Below are positions 1-8,568 of a stretch of DNA of 64,000 nt, piece after piece. Source of the stretch: Rariglobus hedericola (GTDB lineage Bacteria > Verrucomicrobiota > Verrucomicrobiia > Opitutales > Opitutaceae); NCBI RefSeq assembly GCF_007559335.1, contig NZ_VMBG01000001.1:992001-1056000 (forward strand), written 5' to 3'. Numbering within the stretch: the stretch's first letter is position 1; every line of letters starts with the position of its first letter. A program made the position numbers and the translations under genes. The notes beneath the pieces are model-generated. The model searched no databases, was not told the origin of the DNA, and worked only from the letters and a program-made list of their open reading frames with translations.

Positions 1-328
1 GGAGATTGACCATCGGGCCAAGCAGAATGCCGATGCCCGTCGCGCGGCATTCGCGGCCGAGTAATCCCCCCGCCCGCCGGATGAGCGCGGCGTCCCAGGT
101 TGCGCCCATGCCTATCCCCGTGGGCAGGCAGGTTGTCGCTGGGGCGCCTTCGTCCACGAAGGTGATGCCATGTCCGCAATCGGCGACTCGCAGCGGAGGA
201 ATTCCCAGCCGCGGAACCCCGCCGAAATGCCAGGTGTCGCTTCCCGCCAGAAGCGAAATCTTTTCTTCAAAAGTGAGCTGGGCGACGATGTCGTCGACTT
301 GTTGGGACGATGAAAGAGTGGTTTTCAC
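1..328 (-). CDS. GH3 family beta-glucosidase, N-terminus (cut by window edge)
   Basis: Only the first 109 codons lie in the window; the gene runs off the left edge. The minus-strand reading from a GTG at 328-326 opens VKTTLSSSQQVDDIVAQLT and continues with FEEKISLLAGSDTW, GVPRLGIPPLRVADC and a GITF stretch. This is the standard opening of glycoside hydrolase family 3 beta-glucosidases. Family members hydrolyse terminal beta-glucosyl or beta-xylosyl residues from oligosaccharides. No signal peptide is visible, so a cytoplasmic enzyme is likely. The in-frame codon upstream is the TGA of the aldolase gene and no ATG lies between, so GTG is the only sensible start. It follows the aldolase by 30 bp on the same strand and is probably in the same operon. 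The catalytic nucleophile region lies outside the window. Confidence 0.85.
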   Translation of the reverse strand, partial: MKTTLSSSQQVDDIVAQLTFEEKISLLAGSDTWHFGGVPRLGIPPLRVADCGHGITFVDEGAPATTCLPTGIGMGATWDAALIRRAGGLLGRECRATGIGILLGPMVNL

Positions 329-358
329 GTGATCAATCCAGGCGAACGCGAGCGGCGC

Positions 359-1099
359 TCATGCGGACGCTCCCGCCTTGGTTAAGGACAAAAATCCGGC
401 GCTCAAAATCGCCATGTCGATACCCAGCGCGACTTGAGTAAACCCCCGCTTCAGCAAAGGCGCGGTGTCTGCCTGATCACGGATGAGTATGCCCGCTTCA
501 ATGCGATTCCGCTGAGCCGCGTGCACTACGCAGTCCAGCGCGTCATCGTAGTTCGGCGCCTCCGGTATCGTTGAAAGGCTGAGTTTCAAATCGGCCGGAC
601 CGACGAACAAAACATGCACACCCGCAACACCTGCGATGGCCTCCGCGTTTTTGACGCCTTCTGCACTTTCTATCTGAACAAACAGACGTGCCTCGCCCGC
701 GGCCTCCTTCGCTCGCAGGCCATAGCCGTAGGCACGCACGGCAGGCGAAAACCCGCGCGTGCCGAGAGGCGGATACTTCATGGCTCGGACCAGCGCGGCC
801 GCCTCCTCGGCGGTTTTGACATGCGGAACCATGATCGCATCCGCCCCCCAATCCAGCGCACGACCAATCAATCCGGCTTCGTGCGTGGGCACGCGCACCA
901 CGACCTCGACGTCATAACCGCTGACCGCCCGCAGATTGGTCAACAGCTCGGCCTCCGGCAAACATCCGTGCTCCATGTCGAGCAGTAACCAGCCGAAACC
1001 GCATTGCGCGGCCAGCTCCGCCACCGTGGGTGAGCCGGATGCAAGCCAGGCGCCGAAACCGGGGACGCGAGGCGTTATTTTTTGATTCGAAGTATTCAT
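359..1099 (-). CDS. HpcH/HpaI family aldolase (2-keto-3-deoxy sugar-acid aldolase type)
   Basis: A 246-aa protein of the HpcH/HpaI aldolase/citrate lyase superfamily, a metal-dependent TIM barrel that splits 2-keto-3-deoxy acids into pyruvate and an aldehyde. Visible family motifs are GWLLLDMEHG near residues 37-46, RVP near 69, ADAIMVPHVKTAEEA near 86-100, PLGTRGFSP, VQIESAEGVKN (metal-binding Glu) and HVLFVGPADL (metal-binding Asp). The length matches the family. Relatives include RhmA (2-keto-3-deoxy-L-rhamnonate), GarL (keto-deoxyglucarate) and HpcH. The substrate cannot be read from sequence, but the rhamnosidase and other sugar genes nearby favour a sugar acid. It lies 51 bp downstream of the unknown 637-aa gene and 30 bp upstream of GH3, all on the minus strand. 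No Shine-Dalgarno is visible. Confidence 0.85.
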   Translation of the reverse strand: MNTSNQKITPRVPGFGAWLASGSPTVAELAAQCGFGWLLLDMEHGCLPEAELLTNLRAVSGYDVEVVVRVPTHEAGLIGRALDWGADAIMVPHVKTAEEAAALVRAMKYPPLGTRGFSPAVRAYGYGLRAKEAAGEARLFVQIESAEGVKNAEAIAGVAGVHVLFVGPADLKLSLSTIPEAPNYDDALDCVVHAAQRNRIEAGILIRDQADTAPLLKRGFTQVALGIDMAILSAGFLSLTKAGASA

Positions 1100-1150
1100 A
1101 TATTGTTAGGTAAAATTTAGCAGATCACCCCTCGGAGTGAGCATTCGGTA

Positions 1151-3064
1151 TCATAAAACGGATACACCTTTCCGTTGGATTTCTATTTCCCGGGCGCCTG
1201 CCTTCCCCGCGAGCTCGCCGAAACCGCACTGCTTCATGATCGTCCTCAAAATACGTTCGTTCGGCTGGTGGAAACCCACCGGGCCGCACTGCTCGATCAA
1301 GCCGAAGTTCACATCGCCTCTTTCCGCATGTGATACCTCATAAAGGAGAATGCCGTTTACGTTTTCATCGGACTCCACTCGGTTGAAAAACTGCGCGTTC
1401 AGCTCACGCCCCTGGGACAGATAGCAATGCACCCACACGCGTTTTCCCTGCGAACGGGCGTAGCGTTTGATGTCGATGGCCACAGTCGGATCGTAGCGGT
1501 TGAAGTGATAATCCTTGAGTGTGATCTCGTCCGCCAGATCCACCAAATGACGCCATTGCTCCAGCCATATCTTGGGCATCGCCCAAAAACCCAGCTCATT
1601 GAATTCAGTGCTAAGCCGCGGCTTTTCGTGACAATTCCTCAGGTGAATCTGCAACTTGCGACCTGCTTGATGGAGCAGCACGGATGCCTGTTCGACAAAC
1701 CGGGTAAAGAAGTCGCCGCGCACCGCCATGACTTTCAGCGGATCCGCTTCGTCCCGTAAAATATCTACACCGTATTTTGTCTGGTAGGCCTCAATGATCG
1801 GCTCGTTGTAACCGTAGTTCACATAGTCGCTGACCATGCCCGAATGATTCTGCAGACGCAGATCCACTCCATCGAAACCCATGTCGATGCACTTGCGCAC
1901 CCAATCGAGCCAATATTCGCGCACTTCCGGATACGCCTCACAGGGCGTGCCCTTCATCCACTGAAGCTTTCCCCGGGCAATGCCGAACGCACAACTCGAC
2001 GACCATCCGGGGCCCCAAAATCCCGCGCCATGCCATTCATGCTCAAAGCCCCATTCCGACAACCCGGCGATGGCGGCGGCGAAGGACTCCTCCACGCGCG
2101 GGTGCTGCTCCATGCCCCAGATGCGCTCGCCAGGAGGCCGGGCCGCCTGCACTGGATTTCCGCCATGGCGAATGTGCGTCGATACCGTGGACGGCAACGG
2201 TCCTTCCGCGCTATGCAGCCCAACCATCGATTGCGGTATCGTGTGGAGCTTGGAGCCGCATTCCACCACCAGTGCGAAGTAGCGGACATCCGGAGAGAAA
2301 CTGAATCCCGTCAAAACGAATGATCGGCATTGCTTACGCTCGACGAAAATCGGGAATCCATTGGGATCGATCACCCGCTCCGGCGCGACCGTTTCACTCA
2401 CGCTAAGCGGCTTCTCGTAGCGCGAATAGGCTCCGTTGTCCGCACTGATAAAGAGGTGAAACTTCACCTGAACCGAGACCGATTCGCCTGGCGTTTTCGC
2501 ACTCTCCGCATCCGGGATATCCTCCACACAAAATTGCGCGATGATTTTTTCCACGGGCTGCGCCATGAGACGTTCGTAGTCAGGGTCAGGCTTGCGTTTG
2601 ACACGCAATTCAGGGCGACGCCCCAGCAGATTATCGAAACCGACACGGTCTCCGCCCACATCGGGCACGCGCGGCGTGTTCCATGACAATTGCGCGCCAT
2701 GAGGCACGGTCACTCCACCGCCACCTTCGTAAGGCTTGAGGATCGCGTAGGCCTCCATGCCCAAGCGGCGGCAGTGGTGGACGTAGGCGAAATTCGGATC
2801 TCCCAGTGACGCGATCGACCTGAACGAATGATTTTCCAAGCCCGGCAAATCCGGCGGATGTAGCGCGAGAACCGGATTGGAGAACATCGGATAGCCCGGA
2901 TTGCACAGCACAAAATACACACGCTCGAAACCGAGACTTTTCAGCAGCCTCATTTCCTCGGCGATGCGAGCATCGTCATGATGGCCCATCGTGATCTGTG
3001 GGAAAATATCCACCACCGGAGCCACAGCCTTGCCGCCCCGCGTCGTCTTTAGCCTGGAGAGCAT
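1151..3064 (-). CDS. Conserved protein of unknown function, TIM-barrel glycosidase-like
   Basis: A 637-aa protein from the ATG at 3064; the frame also allows a GTG at 3076 (preceded by GAGGA) and a TTG at 3100. No signal peptide is seen. I do not recognise a named family. The N-terminus (VAPVVDIFPQITMGHHDD, then LKSLGFERVYFV) and the later WVRKCIDMGFDGVDLRLQNH and WVHCYLSQG stretches have the rhythm of a (beta/alpha)8 barrel, like family-10-type or DUF glycosidase-like proteins. Possible acidic catalytic residues are the Asp residues of FDGVDLR and a Glu in LLYEVSH near the end. It heads a minus-strand run with the aldolase and the GH3 gene, directly downstream of an AraC regulator, so a role in glycoside or sugar-acid use is inferred. 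The specific function is unknown. Confidence 0.6.
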   Translation of the reverse strand: MLSRLKTTRGGKAVAPVVDIFPQITMGHHDDARIAEEMRLLKSLGFERVYFVLCNPGYPMFSNPVLALHPPDLPGLENHSFRSIASLGDPNFAYVHHCRRLGMEAYAILKPYEGGGGVTVPHGAQLSWNTPRVPDVGGDRVGFDNLLGRRPELRVKRKPDPDYERLMAQPVEKIIAQFCVEDIPDAESAKTPGESVSVQVKFHLFISADNGAYSRYEKPLSVSETVAPERVIDPNGFPIFVERKQCRSFVLTGFSFSPDVRYFALVVECGSKLHTIPQSMVGLHSAEGPLPSTVSTHIRHGGNPVQAARPPGERIWGMEQHPRVEESFAAAIAGLSEWGFEHEWHGAGFWGPGWSSSCAFGIARGKLQWMKGTPCEAYPEVREYWLDWVRKCIDMGFDGVDLRLQNHSGMVSDYVNYGYNEPIIEAYQTKYGVDILRDEADPLKVMAVRGDFFTRFVEQASVLLHQAGRKLQIHLRNCHEKPRLSTEFNELGFWAMPKIWLEQWRHLVDLADEITLKDYHFNRYDPTVAIDIKRYARSQGKRVWVHCYLSQGRELNAQFFNRVESDENVNGILLYEVSHAERGDVNFGLIEQCGPVGFHQPNERILRTIMKQCGFGELAGKAGAREIEIQRKGVSVL

Positions 3065-3141
3065 GTTAATGGGCACGCGCTTCCTCGCCGAACGACTCAA
3101 TCAAATGACGCAGGACAATGAAATACATCACATATTTCACA

Positions 3142-3172
3142 TAGGCTAAAATGCTTTTTCGATTCTAGCCTA
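3142..3172. promoter_or_regulatory. Inverted repeat upstream of the unknown-aldolase-GH3 operon
   Basis: TAGGCTA (3142-3148) and TAGCCTA (3166-3172) form a perfect 7-bp inverted repeat separated by 17 bp. It lies in an AT-rich gap between the AraC gene and the 637-aa gene. The position, about 80-110 bp upstream of the gene start, fits an operator. AraC-family proteins more often bind direct repeats, so the binder is uncertain. Confidence 0.35.
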
Positions 3173-3251
3173 TAGATTGGTTTATCTGTCCTAAATTAGC
3201 ATTCACAAATTTACCATCAAGAGGGAGTGAAATACTCCAACCATAGACCCT

Positions 3252-4220
3252 TCAGGAAGCAGGTGCCGCCGGGGAGGGGATTTGAGTGCGCAGGTGCCGA
3301 TAGGCACCGGGCGATAGATGGAACTGGGTCCGGAACGTTTTGCAGAGGTGGTTGGCGTCGGCAAAACCCGTTCGCGCCGCAACCTCCTTCACCGACAGAT
3401 TCTGATCCCTCAGCAAGCCAGCCGCTGCATGCAAGCGGACCTCGCGCATAAACGTGGCGGGCAACAATCCCGTAGTCCGCGTAAAGTGATGCGTGAAATG
3501 CGTGCGACTCATGCCGAACTGTTTCGCCACCCACTCGACCGGCACCGCTTCCTCAATGTGCGCCATCGTCAAGCGGCGCACTTCATCCAGCAAGGTCTGG
3601 CGCGGCTCCTCCGGATGACGCTGCGCAAACATCCATCGCTCCATCTCAAGCATCCATCGATAAAGCGCCTGCTCGACGGCGAACGCGTCGGCATTCTTGC
3701 CCCAAACAATTTTCAACACCCCCACGGCAGCCCGCACCGGCGCGGAGTTCGCTGGCAAGTTGACCACACGATTGAGCATCTCGGGCTTCGCGTAGAGCCG
3801 CTCAATTATGTAGGGATGGTCAAAGACCATCCAAAAAAAACTCCAGCGCCCGCAGTCTTGCGCGCTCCGATAGCAGTGCCGCGAAGGCACCTTTACACTC
3901 AAGGCATGTTCGGCCCCCACCGGAGTTGTCACGCCGTCTGTCTCCAACTCTCCCCAACCATCCAGCGTATATTGAAATACTCCGATGGGAGGCTTCGACC
4001 TGGCCTGCGGACGCATGCCGTCAAAACGATAGCGGTGCTGCGGCGTGACGACCTCAAGTCCGGTATTAATGCCACCGGCGGCCCCCAGAGGCATATAGGT
4101 GGAATGCCCGTGCTTACCATCATTCTCGTTGAGCGCATCCGAAATGCCATAGGTAAGCTCCTGCGGGATCCAGAGCCGGTTAACCTCGGAGATCAAATTT
4201 GTCACATATTTACCACTCAT
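3252..4220 (-). CDS. AraC family transcriptional regulator
   Basis: A 322-aa protein with an N-terminal cupin-like ligand-binding part (about residues 40-170, including YTLDGWGELETDG and SRHCYRS) and a C-terminal double helix-turn-helix of AraC type (about 215-315). The second part contains VEWVAKQFGMSRTHFTHHF and LSVKEVAARTGFADANHL, followed by the hallmark FRTQFHLSPGAYRH. The family senses sugars and usually activates adjacent catabolic genes. It lies immediately upstream of the minus-strand operon running to the left edge and is divergent from the secreted-protein genes starting at 4624, so it could control either side. An inverted repeat lies just downstream at 3142-3172. Confidence 0.9.
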   Translation of the reverse strand: MSGKYVTNLISEVNRLWIPQELTYGISDALNENDGKHGHSTYMPLGAAGGINTGLEVVTPQHRYRFDGMRPQARSKPPIGVFQYTLDGWGELETDGVTTPVGAEHALSVKVPSRHCYRSAQDCGRWSFFWMVFDHPYIIERLYAKPEMLNRVVNLPANSAPVRAAVGVLKIVWGKNADAFAVEQALYRWMLEMERWMFAQRHPEEPRQTLLDEVRRLTMAHIEEAVPVEWVAKQFGMSRTHFTHHFTRTTGLLPATFMREVRLHAAAGLLRDQNLSVKEVAARTGFADANHLCKTFRTQFHLSPGAYRHLRTQIPSPAAPAS

Positions 4221-4623
4221 TGATGCGATCTTCCCACCTTACGCTCTTGTTTCAAATTAAAATCGCACCATTTTTTTGAACACAAATCTTACATACCCCC
4301 AAGAAAAGACCACCACCTTGCCAGGATGAAGACGGGGGGAAAGCCACAAAAAGACCACCCTAGTCACAAATATAATAACCTTACTCTTTGGCGTTAAAAA
4401 AACACGAGTTCATCATCTTCAACGCTTTCAGTCTCCACCCCTTCCTTCGCACCTCGAAAATTCGACGGTGCGCATGGCTCCAAACCCAACACCCCGACCC
4501 ATATCAGATCCACTCCGCCGCCGTTATTCCGGCTGAAAATCTCCGGAGTAAATCAGCGCGACTTGCCCTGCCAAATGACCGCGCAATCGCGCTCCACTCC
4601 CCTTCGTCGTCCACTTTAAATCC
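4221..4623. other. Divergent intergenic region, no gene seen
   Basis: About 400 bp between the AraC gene (minus) and the first secreted paralogue (plus). The first 180 bp are AT-rich, with A- and T-runs, as expected of promoters. The 11-mer AAAAGACCACC occurs twice as a direct repeat (4304-4314 and 4349-4359, start-to-start 45 bp), which could be half-sites for the AraC protein. I found no convincing ORF. Confidence 0.4.
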
Positions 4624-5349
4624 ATGCAAATCCCTCGCTTATTCATCACGACCGTCGCGGCAATTATCACCGCGTTCAGCTGCGCCGCTCAAACCAACCT
4701 CATCAGCAACGGAACGTTTGAGTCATGGGACCACGGTATGCCGTCCGACTGGAAATACAGTCTCGATGCGAGCAAAACCGGCATCATCAAACAAGCGGAA
4801 GGTATCGGGTCCGGTAGCGTTGTCTTGGTTCAGAATAAAGCCAACATTACACAGGCAACCAGCCTCTCGCCCAAGAGCTTTGTGCTGAGCTTCAACTTCA
4901 CGCTCAATCAGGATCCATCCGCTCCGGAATTCAGCCAGTCTTTCATCATTAATCTCTACCAGACGCCCGCGCTCATGGACTCGGGCAATGCTTGGATCAG
5001 CCTGCGCTTCCAAAGCAACAACGTCAGCACCGCGCCCTTCAGTCTCTGGGCGCTCAACGATTCCAGCGGCTGGCAGAGCCTTACTGGAGCTGTTTTTGAG
5101 CCCTCTATTCTTAAGGAAGACAACGTATCGTTTACCGAGGCCAAACAATACCAGCTGGTCCTGGCCTTCAACGGCACCTCCAACACCTACGTGATCTCAT
5201 ACACACCGCAGGGAGGTAAAACCACCACGCTCAAGCCCGTGGCTCATTTCCGCAACCCCACGACCCACGCCGGACTGAAAGGTCTGCAGTTTTACTCCAA
5301 CAACAGTGGCTTCGCGCTGGATGACGTCACCGTAAACGCGGCCCGATAG
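4624..5349 (+). CDS. Secreted protein, paralogue of the next gene, without PEP-CTERM tail
   Basis: A 241-aa protein with a signal peptide (about residues 1-22, ending CAAQ) followed by TNLISNGTFESWDHGMPSDW. This opening resembles carbohydrate-binding or choice-of-anchor jelly-roll domains of the NGTFE/NPSFE type. The rest is beta-rich, with SQSFIINLYQT, AWISLRFQSNN and HAGLKGLQFYSNNSGFALDDV. It is clearly paralogous to the protein at 5397 over almost its full length. It ends VTVNAAR and lacks the PEP-CTERM sorting and membrane tail carried by its neighbour, so it would be released rather than anchored. A carbohydrate-binding role is inferred only. There is no visible Shine-Dalgarno upstream of the ATG. 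Confidence 0.8.
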   Translation: MQIPRLFITTVAAIITAFSCAAQTNLISNGTFESWDHGMPSDWKYSLDASKTGIIKQAEGIGSGSVVLVQNKANITQATSLSPKSFVLSFNFTLNQDPSAPEFSQSFIINLYQTPALMDSGNAWISLRFQSNNVSTAPFSLWALNDSSGWQSLTGAVFEPSILKEDNVSFTEAKQYQLVLAFNGTSNTYVISYTPQGGKTTTLKPVAHFRNPTTHAGLKGLQFYSNNSGFALDDVTVNAAR

Positions 5350-5396
5350 ATCCCTTCGTTCAGCCCGCACACAAAAAACTTCGCTCAAACCATCCC

Positions 5397-6179
5397 ATGA
5401 AACTCCAACAATTGCTTCTCGCGACCGCCGCCATGATCGGCGGCGCTCTTTCCTGCACTGCCCAGACCAACCTTATCTCGAACGGAACGTTTGAAACCTG
5501 GAGCAGCGGCGTGCCCACAAATTGGAACACCAATATCAGTTCCAATCTTTATCAAAACACCGGATTGGGGTCAGGCACCTCAGCCGTGGCGCAAGGCACC
5601 GCAGACCTCAGACAGTTGACCTCCGCCGCCGCGAAAGACTTCAACCTGAGTTTTGATTTCACAGTTAATCAAGGTGCCCCCAGCGCTTTCAGCCAGTCCT
5701 TCATTATCAATCTCTATCAAACGACGGACCTTGTCAGTTCAGGGACTGCTTGGATCAGCCTTCGCATCCAGACCAACAACGCCAGCAACCAGCCTTTCAG
5801 CCTGTCGGCAAATACAGGCAGCGGCTGGCAAAGCCTTACCGGTGCGATTTTCACGGCGTCTGTTCTTAATTCAGGAAACACTACATTCTCCAGCGTCAGT
5901 AAGTATCAACTGAACATCGCTTTTGATGATGCATCCAACACTTACTCGATCGGCTACGGCGCGGCCGGAGGTTCACTGACCACGCTCAGTTCTCTCGCCT
6001 ATTTCCGTAATGCGACGACGCATGACGGCCTGAAAGGACTTCAACTCTACTCAAACGACGGCGGTTTCGCCGTGGATAACGTGGTGGCAACCGCAATTCC
6101 CGAACCCAGCACCTATGCCCTTGCTGCGAGTGCTTGCGCCATGATCGCCGTGATGGGCCGTCGGCGCCGTCAGGTCTGA
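5397..6179 (+). CDS. PEP-CTERM sorting domain protein, paralogue of the preceding gene
   Basis: A 260-aa protein: signal peptide (about 1-23), the same TNLISNGTFETWSSGVP jelly-roll-like domain as the gene at 4624, then a C-terminal PEP-CTERM tail (VATAIPEPSTYALAA, hydrophobic helix, MGRRRRQ). The PEP-CTERM/exosortase system cleaves and anchors or exports such proteins and is common in Verrucomicrobiota that make exopolysaccharide. It starts 47 bp after the first paralogue and is followed 68 bp later by a prepilin, suggesting one secreted or surface cluster. The two copies share the motifs SQSFIINLYQT, GWQSLTGA and GLKGLQ. Function beyond surface localisation is unknown. Confidence 0.9.
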   Translation: MKLQQLLLATAAMIGGALSCTAQTNLISNGTFETWSSGVPTNWNTNISSNLYQNTGLGSGTSAVAQGTADLRQLTSAAAKDFNLSFDFTVNQGAPSAFSQSFIINLYQTTDLVSSGTAWISLRIQTNNASNQPFSLSANTGSGWQSLTGAIFTASVLNSGNTTFSSVSKYQLNIAFDDASNTYSIGYGAAGGSLTTLSSLAYFRNATTHDGLKGLQLYSNDGGFAVDNVVATAIPEPSTYALAASACAMIAVMGRRRRQV

Positions 6180-6247
6180 TAGCACAGGACCGGGATCAGC
6201 AAGTGCCCCACACGTCTTCATTAATTGGCGGACTTTACCATCGAATC

Positions 6248-7003
6248 ATGAAACGGAAAACCCCCGACGGATTCACTCTCGTAGAACTCCTTGCGACCAT
6301 AGCCATCATCGGAGTGCTCAGTGGAATCCTGATAGTGGTGATCGGTAGGGCGCGCGACAAAGCGAAATCCACCCAGTGCCTCAGTAACCTGCGTCAGATC
6401 ACCTTGGCCATGATCGCCTATACGGGTGAAAACAAAGGCCGGCTGCCTGCTCAGCAGACCACGGTAGACGGCCAGCCGTTCACTTGGCGTGCACGACTGC
6501 TGCCGTATTTGGGCGATAACAAAAGCATGGAGGTCTTCCTTTGCCCTGCGGATGACATAGGCCGTGCATCGATATCCCCTCCTTACGATATGGCTTATAT
6601 CACACGCACGGGTGTCATGCCTGCGTCTTATGGTCCTGCCGTAGTCTGGTATTATATCTCATCAGGCACGCTACCCTATCCCGGTGCCTACACCGGAGAA
6701 TACAGAATCAACACAATCGCGAAACCGGCCAGCACTCTCTTCGTAACCGATACAGGCAGACCTGCAAATATCTCACTGCCGCCTGAACAGTGGACAGAAA
6801 CCTCCCGATTCCCCACCACGCAATTTAGCGAATCGGTCATGCCCTCCGTTTACTATTCGAACGCTTGGACTGCTTATCCGAGACATGGAGGAGACAAGGT
6901 AAACAGTGCCTTTTTTGACGGCCATGCAGCTGTCGTCAGCATTCAGGAATTGCGCGACAATACCCCGGGCAATCCCAACTGCCTCTACTGGCCCTATCGT
7001 TGA
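6248..7003 (+). CDS. Prepilin-type N-terminal methylation domain protein with H-X9-DG C-terminus
   Basis: A 251-aa type II secretion/type IV pilus-like pseudopilin. The N-terminus MKRKTPDGFTLVELLATIAI has the G-F-T-L-V-E prepilin peptidase site and the hydrophobic stem helix, then KSTQCLSNLRQITLAMIAY, typical of the large planctomycete/verrucomicrobial prepilin family. The C-terminus HGGDKVNSAFFDGHA is the H-X9-DG motif of the processing-associated domain. I chose the ATG at 6248 because it places the methylation motif at the right distance; an upstream in-frame extension overlaps the preceding gene and adds nothing family-like. It is followed by a hairpin at 7009-7031. Confidence 0.93.
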   Translation: MKRKTPDGFTLVELLATIAIIGVLSGILIVVIGRARDKAKSTQCLSNLRQITLAMIAYTGENKGRLPAQQTTVDGQPFTWRARLLPYLGDNKSMEVFLCPADDIGRASISPPYDMAYITRTGVMPASYGPAVVWYYISSGTLPYPGAYTGEYRINTIAKPASTLFVTDTGRPANISLPPEQWTETSRFPTTQFSESVMPSVYYSNAWTAYPRHGGDKVNSAFFDGHAAVVSIQELRDNTPGNPNCLYWPYR

Positions 7004-7008
7004 AGTGT

Positions 7009-7031
7009 GAGCCTTCCGCCAAGGAAGGCTC
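7009..7031 (+). terminator. Hairpin after the prepilin gene
   Basis: GAGCCTTCC (7009-7017) pairs with GGAAGGCTC (7023-7031) over a 5-nt loop. It lies 6 nt after the prepilin stop. No U-tract follows, so it may be a weak terminator or an RNA-stabilising hairpin. Confidence 0.5.
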
Positions 7032-7068
7032 CAGCCCTCCCATGCTCGAACGTAATGATTTCTAAAAA

Positions 7069-8562
7069 ATGAAACCCCGTCTTCTTTCCGCACTTCTTCT
7101 CCTCCTGCCAATCGCCGCCATCCCCGCAAGTCTGTTTGCCGCCACACCGGACTCAGCCGCGCCGGTTGTCATCAACGGCCGAAATCCACTGGACGGCCCG
7201 TTCCTCGGCTTCGGTGCTGAGTGGGATTCGATGGCCTATCGTCACTATAAGATGAACGATGAGGACTTTTCGCTCATCCGCAGCCGTCTCGAGTGGATGA
7301 AGATGCCGGTCGTCCGCACGATGATGCTATCCAACTGGTGCTACTTCGGGGAAGATCGCTACGACTTCGAGTCCTCTGCCATGCAGATGCTCTACCGGCA
7401 GCTGGATATCTGCGAAGAGCTCGGCATCAAAGTGCTTCTCACCGATTGGGGATTGAACGACACGTGGATGAAGACGCCTGGATTGTCCGGCGTATCCGAT
7501 CCCAAATACGCCGAGATCATCGGCGCCTATCTGGATCACCTGCTCAACGTCAAAAAATACACCTGCATCCAGCAGTTCATTTTTATGAATGAACCCGAAT
7601 GGATGGGTTACACCAAGTCCACCGGCTTGAACAACACCCAGGCACGGGACACCTGGCATCAGGGATTCAAGAATGTTATCTCGGTCTTGGAAAAGCGCGG
7701 CCTGCGCAACCGGCTCATGATTTCGGGACCGGACCAATCAGGAAATCAATACGACTGGCTCAAGCACATGTTGCTTAACGCACCCGGGGAACTCGATGCC
7801 TACGAGATCCACCTCTACGCCAACCAGCGCCGACAACACCCGACCATCCGCGAATCCGCCGACAAAGGATTTGTTCGGGACTACCTGCGCGAAGTGTGGA
7901 GCATGGTCCGTCAGAACGATCCCGATAAATCCAAACCCCTGATTCTGGGTGAAGCGGGTTTCGCCGTGTTCCCGCCGGACGTTCCTCAAGGTGAGCAATT
8001 CAGCGGTCGCAACAACGCCCTGCACCAAGACTGGCAATACGGTCTCTACATGACTCAGTATGCCATCCAGTCCGTCGAGGCCGGCACCTGGAGTGTGCTG
8101 GCATGGATGCTCGATGACAGTTCGCACTTCAACTTCACCTGGGGCATGTGGGGCAACAAGACCGACGGCTCCCGTCCCAAACCGTGGTTCTATACGTGGG
8201 CATTGCTCACCCGCGCATTTCCGCCCGACAGCACTTTTTCGCTGCTCAAGGGTCTGCCTGCCGGCGTCGAAGGTATCGCGGCCCGCTTGCCCGCGGCAAA
8301 AGACACGCCATCCGCCGGCTGGTCCGTTGTGCTGACCAACACGGCTGATACGCCGGCGACCGTCAATTTGTCGCTGCCCGAAGGCTCGTCGGCTTCGCTG
8401 GCCCGCTACCTTTATGCGGAAGGCTCCGCCAAGACGGATGCCAACGGCTTCCCCTCACCCGTCGAAACGATCACCGCCTCGGTTGGCGAGCCACTGCCGA
8501 TTGAACTGCCCGCGCGCAGCGTCACGTTTTTCATTCCTGCATCCCTGTCCGCCTCGAAGTGA
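7069..8562 (+). CDS. Secreted clan GH-A glycoside hydrolase (GH5/30/39-like)
   Basis: A 497-aa protein with a signal peptide (about 1-24) and a TIM-barrel glycosidase core. FLGFGAEWDS opens the barrel. FIFMNEPEW carries the conserved Asn-Glu with Glu175 as likely acid/base, and LILGEAGF carries Glu295 as likely nucleophile, at the spacing expected for clan GH-A retaining enzymes. A small beta domain follows (about 400-497; TNTADTPATVNLSLPEG), as in GH30 and GH39 proteins. The exact family and substrate are uncertain; xylan, glucan and mannan are all possible. An SGNH esterase starts 6 bp downstream, so the pair probably acts together on a substituted polysaccharide outside the cytoplasm. Confidence 0.78.
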   Translation: MKPRLLSALLLLLPIAAIPASLFAATPDSAAPVVINGRNPLDGPFLGFGAEWDSMAYRHYKMNDEDFSLIRSRLEWMKMPVVRTMMLSNWCYFGEDRYDFESSAMQMLYRQLDICEELGIKVLLTDWGLNDTWMKTPGLSGVSDPKYAEIIGAYLDHLLNVKKYTCIQQFIFMNEPEWMGYTKSTGLNNTQARDTWHQGFKNVISVLEKRGLRNRLMISGPDQSGNQYDWLKHMLLNAPGELDAYEIHLYANQRRQHPTIRESADKGFVRDYLREVWSMVRQNDPDKSKPLILGEAGFAVFPPDVPQGEQFSGRNNALHQDWQYGLYMTQYAIQSVEAGTWSVLAWMLDDSSHFNFTWGMWGNKTDGSRPKPWFYTWALLTRAFPPDSTFSLLKGLPAGVEGIAARLPAAKDTPSAGWSVVLTNTADTPATVNLSLPEGSSASLARYLYAEGSAKTDANGFPSPVETITASVGEPLPIELPARSVTFFIPASLSASK

Positions 8563-8568
8563 CCCACG

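Noticed and set aside
4178-4192. GGTTAACCTCGGAGA inside the AraC gene
   Set aside because: Half-site inside coding sequence; chance occurrence.
4304-4359. Direct repeat AAAAGACCACC, with a similar CACAAAAAGACCA near 21514
   Set aside because: Short exact matches of this length are common by chance in 64 kb; kept only as a note in the intergenic entry.
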